NCBI RefSeq assembly: GCF_011040385.1
Contig: NZ_JAAIKB010000001.1
Span: forward strand, 868,001 to 932,000
Origin: Falsiroseomonas algicola
Lineage (GTDB): Bacteria; Pseudomonadota; Alphaproteobacteria; Acetobacterales; Acetobacteraceae
Direction of reading: 5' to 3'
Length of the DNA: 64,000 bases
Below, piece by piece: positions 1 to 6,852 of this stretch (its first letter is position 1; each line of letters opens with the position of its first letter). The notes under the pieces are model-generated. The model did not search any database. It was not told the DNA's origin and saw only the letters and a list, made by a program, of their open reading frames with translations. The translations under genes were made by a program, and so were the position numbers.

Positions 1-1
1 G

Positions 2-280
2 CCGATCCAGGGCATGGGCGTGCTGCCCGCGCTCTGCACCAGCCTTGGCCCCGAAGCCCTGGCGCAGGGCCTGGCGCGGCTGAACCAGGGCGAGCCGCCC
101 ATGGGCCGCGCCCTGCTGCGCCAGCGCGCCGCCCGCGCCCCGGTACTGGCCAGCGAGATGTCGGCGCTGCGCGGCACCTGCCCGCCCGCGGAGGGCCGCG
201 GCGCGGACCTCACCGCCGCGCGCGCCCTGATCGAATCGCCCGCGGCCTACGGCACCGCCATCCGCGGCCCGGGTGGTTGA
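2..280 (+). CDS. Unknown protein, C-terminal fragment
   Basis: This is the 3' end of a gene that begins before the window; the open frame runs from base 2 to a TGA at 278-280. The visible 92 residues are Ala/Arg/Leu-rich and contain two cysteines about 45 residues apart. No family motif is recognisable. It lies about 260 bp upstream of rpmG on the same strand, with a promoter in between, so it is probably a separate transcription unit. A GC-rich inverted repeat at 408-426 could terminate it. No function is proposed. Confidence 0.5.
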   Translation, partial: PIQGMGVLPALCTSLGPEALAQGLARLNQGEPPMGRALLRQRAARAPVLASEMSALRGTCPPAEGRGADLTAARALIESPAAYGTAIRGPGG

Positions 281-445
281 GTCTTCTTCTGCCCTCAAAC
301 GGCGGGCGCCGGCTCCGCCGGCTTGCCTTCGCGGCACTTGCCGCGGGCCGCGTTCCGGGACCCCATGCACGTTGCGGAGCAACGCGCATGGGCACCCGTC
401 GCGGCCTCGGCCGCCCATGGCGGCCGCATCATCACCCCGTCCCGC

Positions 446-473
446 TTGACCTTCCCGCCCGCCCGACTATGGT
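446..473 (+). promoter_or_regulatory. Probable sigma-70 promoter of rpmG
   Basis: A TTGACC box (446-451) and a TATGGT box (468-473) are separated by 16 bp and sit about 67 bp before the rpmG start codon. Both boxes match the housekeeping consensus well in an otherwise GC-rich gap. This is a prediction from sequence only. Confidence 0.5.
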
Positions 474-539
474 GCGGCCTCTCGACGGGCGGGCCGCAAG
501 GCTCGCCCGCAACCTGTTTCGCGCGTTGGAACCTGAACG

Positions 540-713
540 ATGGCCAAGGCCAATACCATCCTGATCAAGCTCGTCAGCACGGCGGAGCCCGCGACGGGCT
601 ACTTCTACGTGACGAAGAAGAACACCCGGAATGCCCAGGGCAAGCTGGAGCTGAAGAAGTACGACCCCGTCGCGCGCAAGCACGTCGTCTTCCGGGAAGC
701 CAAGATCAAGTAA
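540..713 (+). CDS. rpmG: Large-subunit ribosomal protein L33
   Basis: The 57-residue product begins [11 protein letters not shown] and ends VVFREAKIK, typical for the alphaproteobacterial bL33 form, including the YFYVTKKN and LKKYDP segments that contact 23S rRNA. It lacks the CxxC zinc pairs, so it is the zinc-independent type. The gene has its own promoter and converges with the PleD-type gene on the other strand. Pairing of rpmG with pleD is common in this class. The ATG at 540 gives the full family length; upstream SD complementarity is weak. Confidence 0.93.
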   Translation: MAKANTILIKLVSTAEPATGYFYVTKKNTRNAQGKLELKKYDPVARKHVVFREAKIK

Positions 714-826
714 TCCCGCGCGGGGCCCCGGGTTCTCCCCCGGGCCCCACGTCAGCCTGATCCAACGCGAACCGCGCCAGACCCCAGGGTCCGGCGCGGT
801 TTTCGTCGTCGGTGATGTCCTGGGAG

Positions 827-870
827 CCCTCCCCCGCGCTTGCGGGGCGTTGCGGCACTGCCGCAACGCC
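827..870. repeat. Overlapping palindromes between rpmG and the pleD-type gene
   Basis: Two inverted repeats lie in the convergent gap. CCCCCGC-GCTT-GCGGGG is at about 831-847 and a 12-bp-arm palindrome is at 846-857/859-870 with a single central base. The first shares 21 bases with the hairpin at 5452-5477, so it belongs to a dispersed family. They may act as a bidirectional transcription stop, although no T-tract follows. Confidence 0.55.
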
Positions 871-917
871 AGCGGCTGGTTGGGTGGGGGCGATCCGATC
901 CCCGCCGAATCCTCGCC

Positions 918-2318
918 CTACCGCGCCTGCCGCGCCGCCGGCGTGCCCCGGTCCGCGCTCGGCGGCCAATCCTCGTCCACCGCGGGCTCGACCCGGTCGC
1001 GGCCATTGTTCTTGGCGCGGTACAGCGCCGCATCCGCGGCACTCACCACGTCATCGGACTGCGCCCCGATGCCGCCGGAGGCGACGCCGATGCTGGCCGT
1101 GACGTTCAGCGCCTGGCCTTCCGCCACCATCGGCACATTGGCGATCGCGGCCCGAAGCCGCTCCGCCACCAGCATCCCGTCCTCGGTCGTGGCGCCCGAC
1201 ATGACGATGAGGAACTCCTCCCCGCCATAGCGCGCGATGACGTCGGCGGCGCGGAGGTGCCCGCGCACGCGCTCCGCCACCTCCCGCAGCACCACGTCGC
1301 CGGCGGCGTGGCCGTAGGTGTCGTTCACCGACTTGAAGCGGTCCACGTCGATCAGCAGGCAGGCCGCGCCGGAATTGCGCAGCACGCCTTCCAGGTGGCG
1401 GCGGACATAGCGGCGGTTGCGCAGCCCCGTCAGCGGGTCCGTCACCGCCATCTCCAGGCTGCGGTCGAGGTCCGCCCGCAGCCTCTCCTGGTAGCGCTTG
1501 CGCCGGATCTGGTTGCGCACCCGCGCCCGCAATTCGTTGGGGTCCACCGGCCGCAGCACATGGTCATTGGCGCCGAGGTCGAAGCCCCGCAGCACCAGCC
1601 CCTTCTGCCCGCTATCCGCCACCAGCAGCACCGGCAGGTCGCGCGTCGCCGCCTGGGCGCGCAGCCGCGACGCCAGGCGCAGCGCATCGCCGCCATCCAG
1701 CGAGAGGCTCAGCAGCACCACGTCATGTTGGCCATCCATCAGGATGTCCCAGGATTCGGCGCTGTCCGCGCAATGGCCGACATCGATGCCATCCGCGGCC
1801 AGCACCCGGGTCAGCGCATCGGCCTCATCGAAATCCTCGTTGACGATCAGCGCACGCGCCCCCGCCACATTCGGCGATGGCCCCGGCGGCGGCTCGAACC
1901 CCAAATCGCGCGCCGTCTCCGCCCGCAGGCGCCAGGCATCCAGCACCTGCTTCATGCGGAGCAGCGCGCGCAGCCGGGCGAACAGCGTCGCATCGTCCAC
2001 GGGCTTGGAGAGGAAGTCGTCCGCGCCCGCTTCCAGCCCCCGCACGCGCTCCACCGGATCCGTCAGCGCCGTGATCATCACCACGGGGATATGCGCCGTC
2101 CCCGGCTGCGCCTTCAGCCGCCGGCAGACCTCATAGCCGTCCATCCCCGGCATCATGACGTCGAGCAGCACGACGTCGGGCATCCAGCGCTGCACCGTCG
2201 CCAGCGCCTCCGGCCCGGAGGAAGCCAGCTGCACCTCGTAATACTCGTTGAGGAGCTTGGCCTCGAGCAGGCGGAGATTCGCCGCGATGTCGTCGACGAC
2301 CAGGATGCGCGCGGTCAT
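918..2318 (-). CDS. pleD: PleD-type response regulator / diguanylate cyclase
   Basis: Makes cyclic di-GMP from two GTP in response to phosphorylation. Order: receiver 1 (about 1-120, phospho-acceptor D53, K105), receiver 2 (about 150-275), then GGDEF (about 290-445). The active site reads GGEEF at 365-369, and an RAAD product-inhibition site at 356-359 is intact. The second receiver has Ser where the acceptor Asp should be, as expected for the adaptor receiver of PleD. No membrane segment is present. PleD normally controls the motile-to-sessile switch; no divK is seen beside it here. The ATG at 2318 directly precedes the receiver motif ILVVDD. The symbol is assigned from domain architecture. 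Confidence 0.85.
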   Translation of the reverse strand: MTARILVVDDIAANLRLLEAKLLNEYYEVQLASSGPEALATVQRWMPDVVLLDVMMPGMDGYEVCRRLKAQPGTAHIPVVMITALTDPVERVRGLEAGADDFLSKPVDDATLFARLRALLRMKQVLDAWRLRAETARDLGFEPPPGPSPNVAGARALIVNEDFDEADALTRVLAADGIDVGHCADSAESWDILMDGQHDVVLLSLSLDGGDALRLASRLRAQAATRDLPVLLVADSGQKGLVLRGFDLGANDHVLRPVDPNELRARVRNQIRRKRYQERLRADLDRSLEMAVTDPLTGLRNRRYVRRHLEGVLRNSGAACLLIDVDRFKSVNDTYGHAAGDVVLREVAERVRGHLRAADVIARYGGEEFLIVMSGATTEDGMLVAERLRAAIANVPMVAEGQALNVTASIGVASGGIGAQSDDVVSAADAALYRAKNNGRDRVEPAVDEDWPPSADRGTPAARQAR

Positions 2319-2404
2319 GCGCCCGCCATCCCCGACTGGCGGCGCGTGACGAATCGGCGTAGAGGGGCGGCGTTACCCGCAATGCACATCGTCATAAATC
2401 TGTC

Positions 2405-2410
2405 AAGGAG
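2405..2410 (+). promoter_or_regulatory. Strong ribosome binding site
   Basis: AAGGAG lies 6 bp before the ATG at 2417, in a locally A-rich stretch (gtcaaggagaaaatcATG). It fixes the start of the methyltransferase gene downstream. Confidence 0.7.
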
Positions 2411-2416
2411 AAAATC

Positions 2417-3013
2417 ATGGCAGACACCACGACCGGCGGCCGCGCCCATACCGAGGTCGCCAACGCCACCCTCTTCTTCAAGCGATGGCTCGCGAATCCG
2501 CTGCAGATGGGCTCCATCATCCCCTCCTCCCCTTCCCTTTGCGGGAAGATCGCGGCCCTGGTGCGGCGCGCGGAAGACGAGGTCGTGGTGGAGCTCGGCG
2601 CCGGCACCGGCGTGATCAGCCGCGCGCTGCTCGCCGCCGGCGTGCCCGCGGAGAAGCTGGTGGTGGTGGAGATCGTGCCCGACATGGCACACCATCTACG
2701 ACGGGTGCTGCCCGGCGTCACGGTCATCCAGGGCGATGCCTTCGAACTGGCCGACGCCCTACCGGCACGGCTGCACGGCAAGGTGGGCACCGCCATCTGC
2801 GGCATCCCCCTCGTGCTCCTGCCCATCGAGCAGCAGCGCCGCTTCGTCGCGGCGGTCGAGGCCGTGGCCCCGGGCAAGGGCTTCCTGCTGTACACCTACT
2901 GCATCACCTCGCCGCTGCCATGGCGCGACCTGGGCCTGGACGCGAAGCGGAAGGCCTGGACCCCCCTCAACTTCCCGCCGGCCAGCGTCTGGCACTACCA
3001 GCCTGCCCGCTAG
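2417..3013 (+). CDS. PmtA-like phospholipid N-methyltransferase
   Basis: A 198-residue soluble SAM-dependent methyltransferase. Motif I is VELGAGTGVIS (about 58-68), followed by the acidic strand end VVVEIVPDM and motif VIQGDAF. The N-terminal segment FFKRWLANPLQMGSIIPSS, with its PS/SS loop just before the SAM fold, resembles bacterial PmtA enzymes that methylate phosphatidylethanolamine toward phosphatidylcholine at the inner membrane. Length fits (about 200 residues). It stands alone, divergent from the PleD gene. Related rRNA-dimethylase-like folds cannot be excluded, so the substrate is inferred. Confidence 0.7.
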   Translation: MADTTTGGRAHTEVANATLFFKRWLANPLQMGSIIPSSPSLCGKIAALVRRAEDEVVVELGAGTGVISRALLAAGVPAEKLVVVEIVPDMAHHLRRVLPGVTVIQGDAFELADALPARLHGKVGTAICGIPLVLLPIEQQRRFVAAVEAVAPGKGFLLYTYCITSPLPWRDLGLDAKRKAWTPLNFPPASVWHYQPAR

Positions 3014-3087
3014 CACGCCGTCCCGCAACGCCCGACGGACGGAATTAACCCAGCCGCCACCTTGCCTTGCGCAGCGACCCGGCCTGC

Positions 3088-3732
3088 TCAACCACTGGCA
3101 AGGGCGGCGTCCGTCCCGTCCGCCCGCCGCATCCGCGCCACCAGCCGCGGATGCGGGCCGCGGCGCACCGTCACCGCCTCATCCAGCCCGCGGATGCCAA
3201 GCGCCCGGCGCACCGAATCCACATCCGGGTGCTCGGCCTCCAGCGCGACCAGCCGGCAGCCCGAATCCGGCAGGCGCGGCGCGGCCCCCTGCCCGTCATC
3301 CCACTGGATCAGGCTCGGCACGAGGTTGCGCATGTCCTGCGTCTGCGGCGGCATCGCCATCCGCCAGGACAGGGTGCCCCGCTTCCAGGGCCTGACCTTC
3401 CCGGCCACGGCCGGGCCCAGCCGCGCGGCCACGGCCTCCAGCGCCGGGGTGCGGGCGACCCAGCCGATCAGATGCGGCCCCGCCTCCAGCATCAATGTCA
3501 CGGAAGGATCATCAAGGTCGAAGGGCCGCCCCTGCGCCGGCGCCGGCTGGTCGGGATCGGCCGCGATGACCTCCAGGTAGCAATCGGGGCCAAGGCCCAT
3601 GACCAGATTGTGGGTCCCGATCCCCTCATGCTTCCCGCCGGGCTGCGGCCGCGCGCCGAGATGCGCTTCCACCCAGGCCGCCCCCTCCTCCAGCGTCCGT
3701 GCCCCGATGACGATGTGGTCGATCTCAGCCAT
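3088..3732 (-). CDS. VOC / glyoxalase-like domain protein
   Basis: A 214-residue protein opening MAEIDHIVIGARTLEEGAAW, the beta strand and helix typical of the glyoxalase-like (VOC superfamily) fold, and continuing with the NLVMGLGPDCYLEVIA strand pair. Similar proteins are annotated as glyoxalase-like hydrolases of unknown substrate. The ATG at 3732 lies 2 bp after the stop of the GST gene, so both are probably translated from one message. Pairing with a GST suggests handling of electrophiles or glutathione adducts, but this is inference. Confidence 0.75.
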   Translation of the reverse strand: MAEIDHIVIGARTLEEGAAWVEAHLGARPQPGGKHEGIGTHNLVMGLGPDCYLEVIAADPDQPAPAQGRPFDLDDPSVTLMLEAGPHLIGWVARTPALEAVAARLGPAVAGKVRPWKRGTLSWRMAMPPQTQDMRNLVPSLIQWDDGQGAAPRLPDSGCRLVALEAEHPDVDSVRRALGIRGLDEAVTVRRGPHPRLVARMRRADGTDAALASG

Positions 3733-3734
3733 GG

Positions 3735-4433
3735 TCAGCCCGCCTTGAACTGGGTGTTGCCGAAGAGCACTTCGCGCTCCTTCTCCGTGATGGCGCCGGT
3801 GCGCTGGTTCGCGGCCAGCACCTCCACGCCCCGCATCACCGCGGGCCGCGCGGCGATCGCATCGTGCCAGCGCTTCACGGCGGGGAATTCCGCCAGGTCG
3901 ATGTTCCGGCGCGCGGGATTGCGCACCCAGGGGAAGGTCGCGATGTCGGCGATGGAATACGCGTCGCCCGCCAGGTACTCGGCCTCCGACAGCCGCTTCT
4001 CCAGCACCCGGTGCAGGCGCCCGACCTCCTTCGCGTAGCGTTCCTTCGCATAGGGGATCTGTTCCGGCGCATAGGCGTGGAAATGGCCGTACTGCCCGAA
4101 CATCGGGCCGACGCCGCCCATCTGGAACATCAGCCATTGCAGGCAGGCGTAGCGCCCCGCCGGATCGGACGGCACCAGGCGCCCGGTCTTCTCCGCGAGG
4201 TAGAGCAGGATGGCGCCCGACTCGAACAGGGTGATGCGCTGCCCGCCCGGCCCCTCGGGATCGACGATGGCGGGGATGCGGTGGTTGGGCGTGATGGCCA
4301 GGAATTCGGGCCGGAACTGCTCCCCCGCGCCGATGTTCACCGGCACCACGGTATAGGGCAGGCCCAGCTCCTCCAGCGCGATATGCACCTTGTGGCCATT
4401 CGGCGTCGGCCAGGTCCAGACCTCGATCGCCAT
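3735..4433 (-). CDS. Glutathione S-transferase, Nu/Ure2p-like
   Basis: A 232-residue two-domain GST. The thioredoxin-like N-terminus reads EVWTWPTPNGHKVHIALEEL, with the TPN motif at the active site of YfcG/YghU-like enzymes, and includes the ITPNHRIPAIVDP loop with its cis-Pro and the ESGAILLYLAEK motif that binds the glutathione gamma-Glu. The helical C-terminal half carries YSIADIATFPW. These enzymes have disulfide-reductase or peroxidase activity with glutathione. The start at 4433 is chosen because GAGGAG lies 8 bp upstream; a longer N-terminus up to 4493 would have no family support. Confidence 0.85.
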   Translation of the reverse strand: MAIEVWTWPTPNGHKVHIALEELGLPYTVVPVNIGAGEQFRPEFLAITPNHRIPAIVDPEGPGGQRITLFESGAILLYLAEKTGRLVPSDPAGRYACLQWLMFQMGGVGPMFGQYGHFHAYAPEQIPYAKERYAKEVGRLHRVLEKRLSEAEYLAGDAYSIADIATFPWVRNPARRNIDLAEFPAVKRWHDAIAARPAVMRGVEVLAANQRTGAITEKEREVLFGNTQFKAG

Positions 4434-4594
4434 GCGCGCCTCCTCATCCCGTTGCGCGGACGTTGATCCGCCGCCGCCGCGCTTGCAAGCCACGCACGGC
4501 AGCCCTCCCGCTGGGTCAAGGTCGCCATGCCCCCGCGATGCTGCGCTGCGTCACGCCTGCCGCTATAAGCCCGATACCGACCCGCGAGGCCCCC

Positions 4595-5440
4595 TTGCCC
4601 GACCATGACCTGCCGCCCGCCATCCGCGCCCTCGATGACCGCGCCTGGCTGGATCTGCTGCTGAAGAGCCTGGTGTCGCGCGACGTCGCCGGCGCGACCT
4701 TCCCCGCCTTCCCGGATGCGGAGACGCAGCGCCGCTTCGTCGGCGCCGACGGGCCCTCCACCCTGCATGAGGCCTTCGCCTTCTACGCCCTGCTGAAGGA
4801 CCGCGCGGCGTCGCTGGGCCGGCCGTTGCAGCAGGGCAGCGCCTTCCTCGATTTCGGCTGCGGCTGGGGGCGCTTCCTCCGCTTCTTCTGGAAGGATGTC
4901 GGCGCCGCCGCGCTGCATGGCTGCGATGTCTGGCCGCAGGCGATCGAGCTCTGCCGCGAGCTCGGCGTGCCGGGCAACCTCGACCGCCTCTACCATTGGG
5001 GCCGCCTGCCCTATGCCGACGCCTCCATGGACGTCGTCATGTCCTACTCCGTCTTCACCCATCTGCCGGAGAAGCCGCACCGCCATTGGGTGGCGGAGAT
5101 CGCGCGCGTGCTCCGCCCCGGCGGCCTCTTCGCGCTGACCCTGGAGCCGCGCCGATTCCTCGACTTCATCGAGGCCCTGCCCGAAGGCGCCACGGGGTGG
5201 GAGGGCGATCTGCGCCGCCACCACGCCTCCATCCCCCGGCTGCGCGCGCAATTCGATGCCGGCGAGATCGCCTTCCTGCCGAGCGGCGGCGAGGGCGATT
5301 TCGGCAGCGCCGTCTATGGCGACGCCGCCGTCCCCCTCTCCTTCATCGAAGGCCAGTGGTCGGAATGGTTCACCATCCGCGACTACGTCGACGACCCCGC
5401 CCGCTTCTTCCAGGCCGTGCTGGTGGTGCAGCGCAAGTAA
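4595..5440 (+). CDS. Class I SAM-dependent methyltransferase
   Basis: Contains the SAM-binding motif FLDFGCGWGRFLRFF and downstream features of the Methyltransf_11/25 group: HGCDVWPQAIELC, MSYSVFTHLPE and the IARVLRPGGLFALTLEP strand. The substrate is unknown; similar proteins occur in polysaccharide and small-molecule gene clusters. The start is uncertain. The TTG at 4595 has GAGG six bases upstream and gives 281 residues, while an in-frame ATG at 4538 has no Shine-Dalgarno. It is divergent from the GST gene and followed by the hairpin at 5452-5477. Confidence 0.7.
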   Translation: MPDHDLPPAIRALDDRAWLDLLLKSLVSRDVAGATFPAFPDAETQRRFVGADGPSTLHEAFAFYALLKDRAASLGRPLQQGSAFLDFGCGWGRFLRFFWKDVGAAALHGCDVWPQAIELCRELGVPGNLDRLYHWGRLPYADASMDVVMSYSVFTHLPEKPHRHWVAEIARVLRPGGLFALTLEPRRFLDFIEALPEGATGWEGDLRRHHASIPRLRAQFDAGEIAFLPSGGEGDFGSAVYGDAAVPLSFIEGQWSEWFTIRDYVDDPARFFQAVLVVQRK

Positions 5441-5451
5441 CACAACCTCCC

Positions 5452-5477
5452 CCCTCCCCCGCGCTTGCGGGGGAGGG
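5452..5477. repeat. Dispersed GC-rich hairpin (CCCTCCCCCGC-GCTT-GCGGGGGAGGG)
   Basis: A perfect 11-bp stem with a GCTT loop lies in the convergent gap between the methyltransferase and aminotransferase genes. The same core occurs at 827-847, so it is a dispersed palindrome rather than a gene-specific terminator. It may still stop transcription from both sides. Confidence 0.7.
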
Positions 5478-5521
5478 TCGGGGTGGGGGTCGCCGTAGCC
5501 GTGCGAGCTAAGCCCCGCCCC

Positions 5522-6706
5522 TCACGCATTCCCGCCGAGATACTCCATCGCCACCTGCACGCCGCCCGCCTTGTGCGGGATGCCGGCGGCGCGCAGCCCC
5601 ATCTCCACCCCCGCCAGCGCGCCGACCAGCTGCAATTCGCTGATGTCGCCGAGATGGCCGATGCGGAACACCTTGTCGTTCAGCTGCCCGAGCCCGTTGC
5701 CGAGCGACATGTTGAACTTTTCCAGGATGGTCGCCCGCAGCGCATTGGCGCTGTGGCCTTCGGGCAGCCGCACCGCGGTCAGCACACTCGAGAAATGCCG
5801 GGGGTCCTGGCACTGCGTCTCGAACCCCCAATGCCGCACGCAGCGCCGCGTCGCCTCCGCCACCTGGTCGTGGCGCGCGAAGACGTTCTGCAGCCCTTCC
5901 TCCAGCAGCATGTCGAGCGCGGTGTCGAGCGCGTAGAGCATGTTGGTGGCCGGCGTGTAGGGGAAGTAGCCGGTCGCATTCGCCGCCAGCATCGGCTTCC
6001 AGTCCCAGAAGCTGCGCGTCAGCTTCGCCGTCTCGCTGGCCTTGATCGCCTTGGCGCTGATCGCGTTGAAGGACAGCCCCGGCGGCAGCATCAGCCCCTT
6101 CTGCGACCCGGAGACGGTGACATCCACGCCCCATTCGTCATGCCGGTAGTCCATCGACCCCAGCGAGCTGATCGTATCCACCAGCAGCAGCGCGGGATGG
6201 CCGGCATCGTCGATGGCCTTCCGCACCTCATCGATGCGGGAGGTGCAGCCCGTGCTCGTCTCGTTGTGCACGACGCAGACGGCCTTGATGGCGTGGCCCT
6301 TGTCGGCCGCGAGCCGCTCCGCGATCTGCTCCACATCCGCGCCGCGGCGCCAGTCAGTCTTGATGAAGTCGGCCTGGATGGACAGCCGCTCCGCCATCTC
6401 GTTCCAGAGATGCGCGAACCACCCGGTCTCGCACATCAGCACGCGATCGCCGGGGGAGAGGGTGTTGACCAGCGCCGCTTCCCAGGCGCCGGTGCCCGAC
6501 GCCGGGTAGATCACCACCGGCCCCTCGGTCTGGAACACCTTCCGCACCTTGGCCAGCAGCTGCTTGCCCATGGCGCCGAAATCCGGCCCGCGATGGTCCA
6601 TGGTCGGGTTGTCCATCGCCCGCAGCACGCGGTCCGGCACGTTGGACGGGCCGGGGATGTGCAGGAAATGCCGGCGTGAATCGGGCTTGGACTGGAAATA
6701 GGCCAT
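5522..6706 (-). CDS. Class V aminotransferase (serine/alanine-glyoxylate type)
   Basis: A 394-residue PLP enzyme that probably transfers an amino group from serine or alanine to glyoxylate, giving glycine. It begins near HIPGPSNVPDRVLRAM, has the PASGTGAWEAAL cofactor-phosphate loop, and the Schiff-base lysine lies in SGSQKGLMLPPG (K203). Length and motif order match serine-glyoxylate aminotransferase. The ATG at 6706 has AGAGGGA upstream; in-frame upstream codons are not supported. It is divergent from a large FAD/Fe-S oxidase that may produce 2-oxo acids such as glyoxylate, hinting at shared regulation. The exact amino donor is inferred. Confidence 0.85.
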   Translation of the reverse strand: MAYFQSKPDSRRHFLHIPGPSNVPDRVLRAMDNPTMDHRGPDFGAMGKQLLAKVRKVFQTEGPVVIYPASGTGAWEAALVNTLSPGDRVLMCETGWFAHLWNEMAERLSIQADFIKTDWRRGADVEQIAERLAADKGHAIKAVCVVHNETSTGCTSRIDEVRKAIDDAGHPALLLVDTISSLGSMDYRHDEWGVDVTVSGSQKGLMLPPGLSFNAISAKAIKASETAKLTRSFWDWKPMLAANATGYFPYTPATNMLYALDTALDMLLEEGLQNVFARHDQVAEATRRCVRHWGFETQCQDPRHFSSVLTAVRLPEGHSANALRATILEKFNMSLGNGLGQLNDKVFRIGHLGDISELQLVGALAGVEMGLRAAGIPHKAGGVQVAMEYLGGNA

Positions 6707-6852
6707 GGGGCGATCCCTCTCTTCTGCCCCTTCCCTACCGCCCTTCCATGCCGCCCGCCAATGAGTAACCCTTGTCGGATTGATGAGCATTATAGATCGG
6801 ATTTTCCGGGAGGGTCGCGCTACACCCTGCCGGAAAGAGGGACCGCCACCGC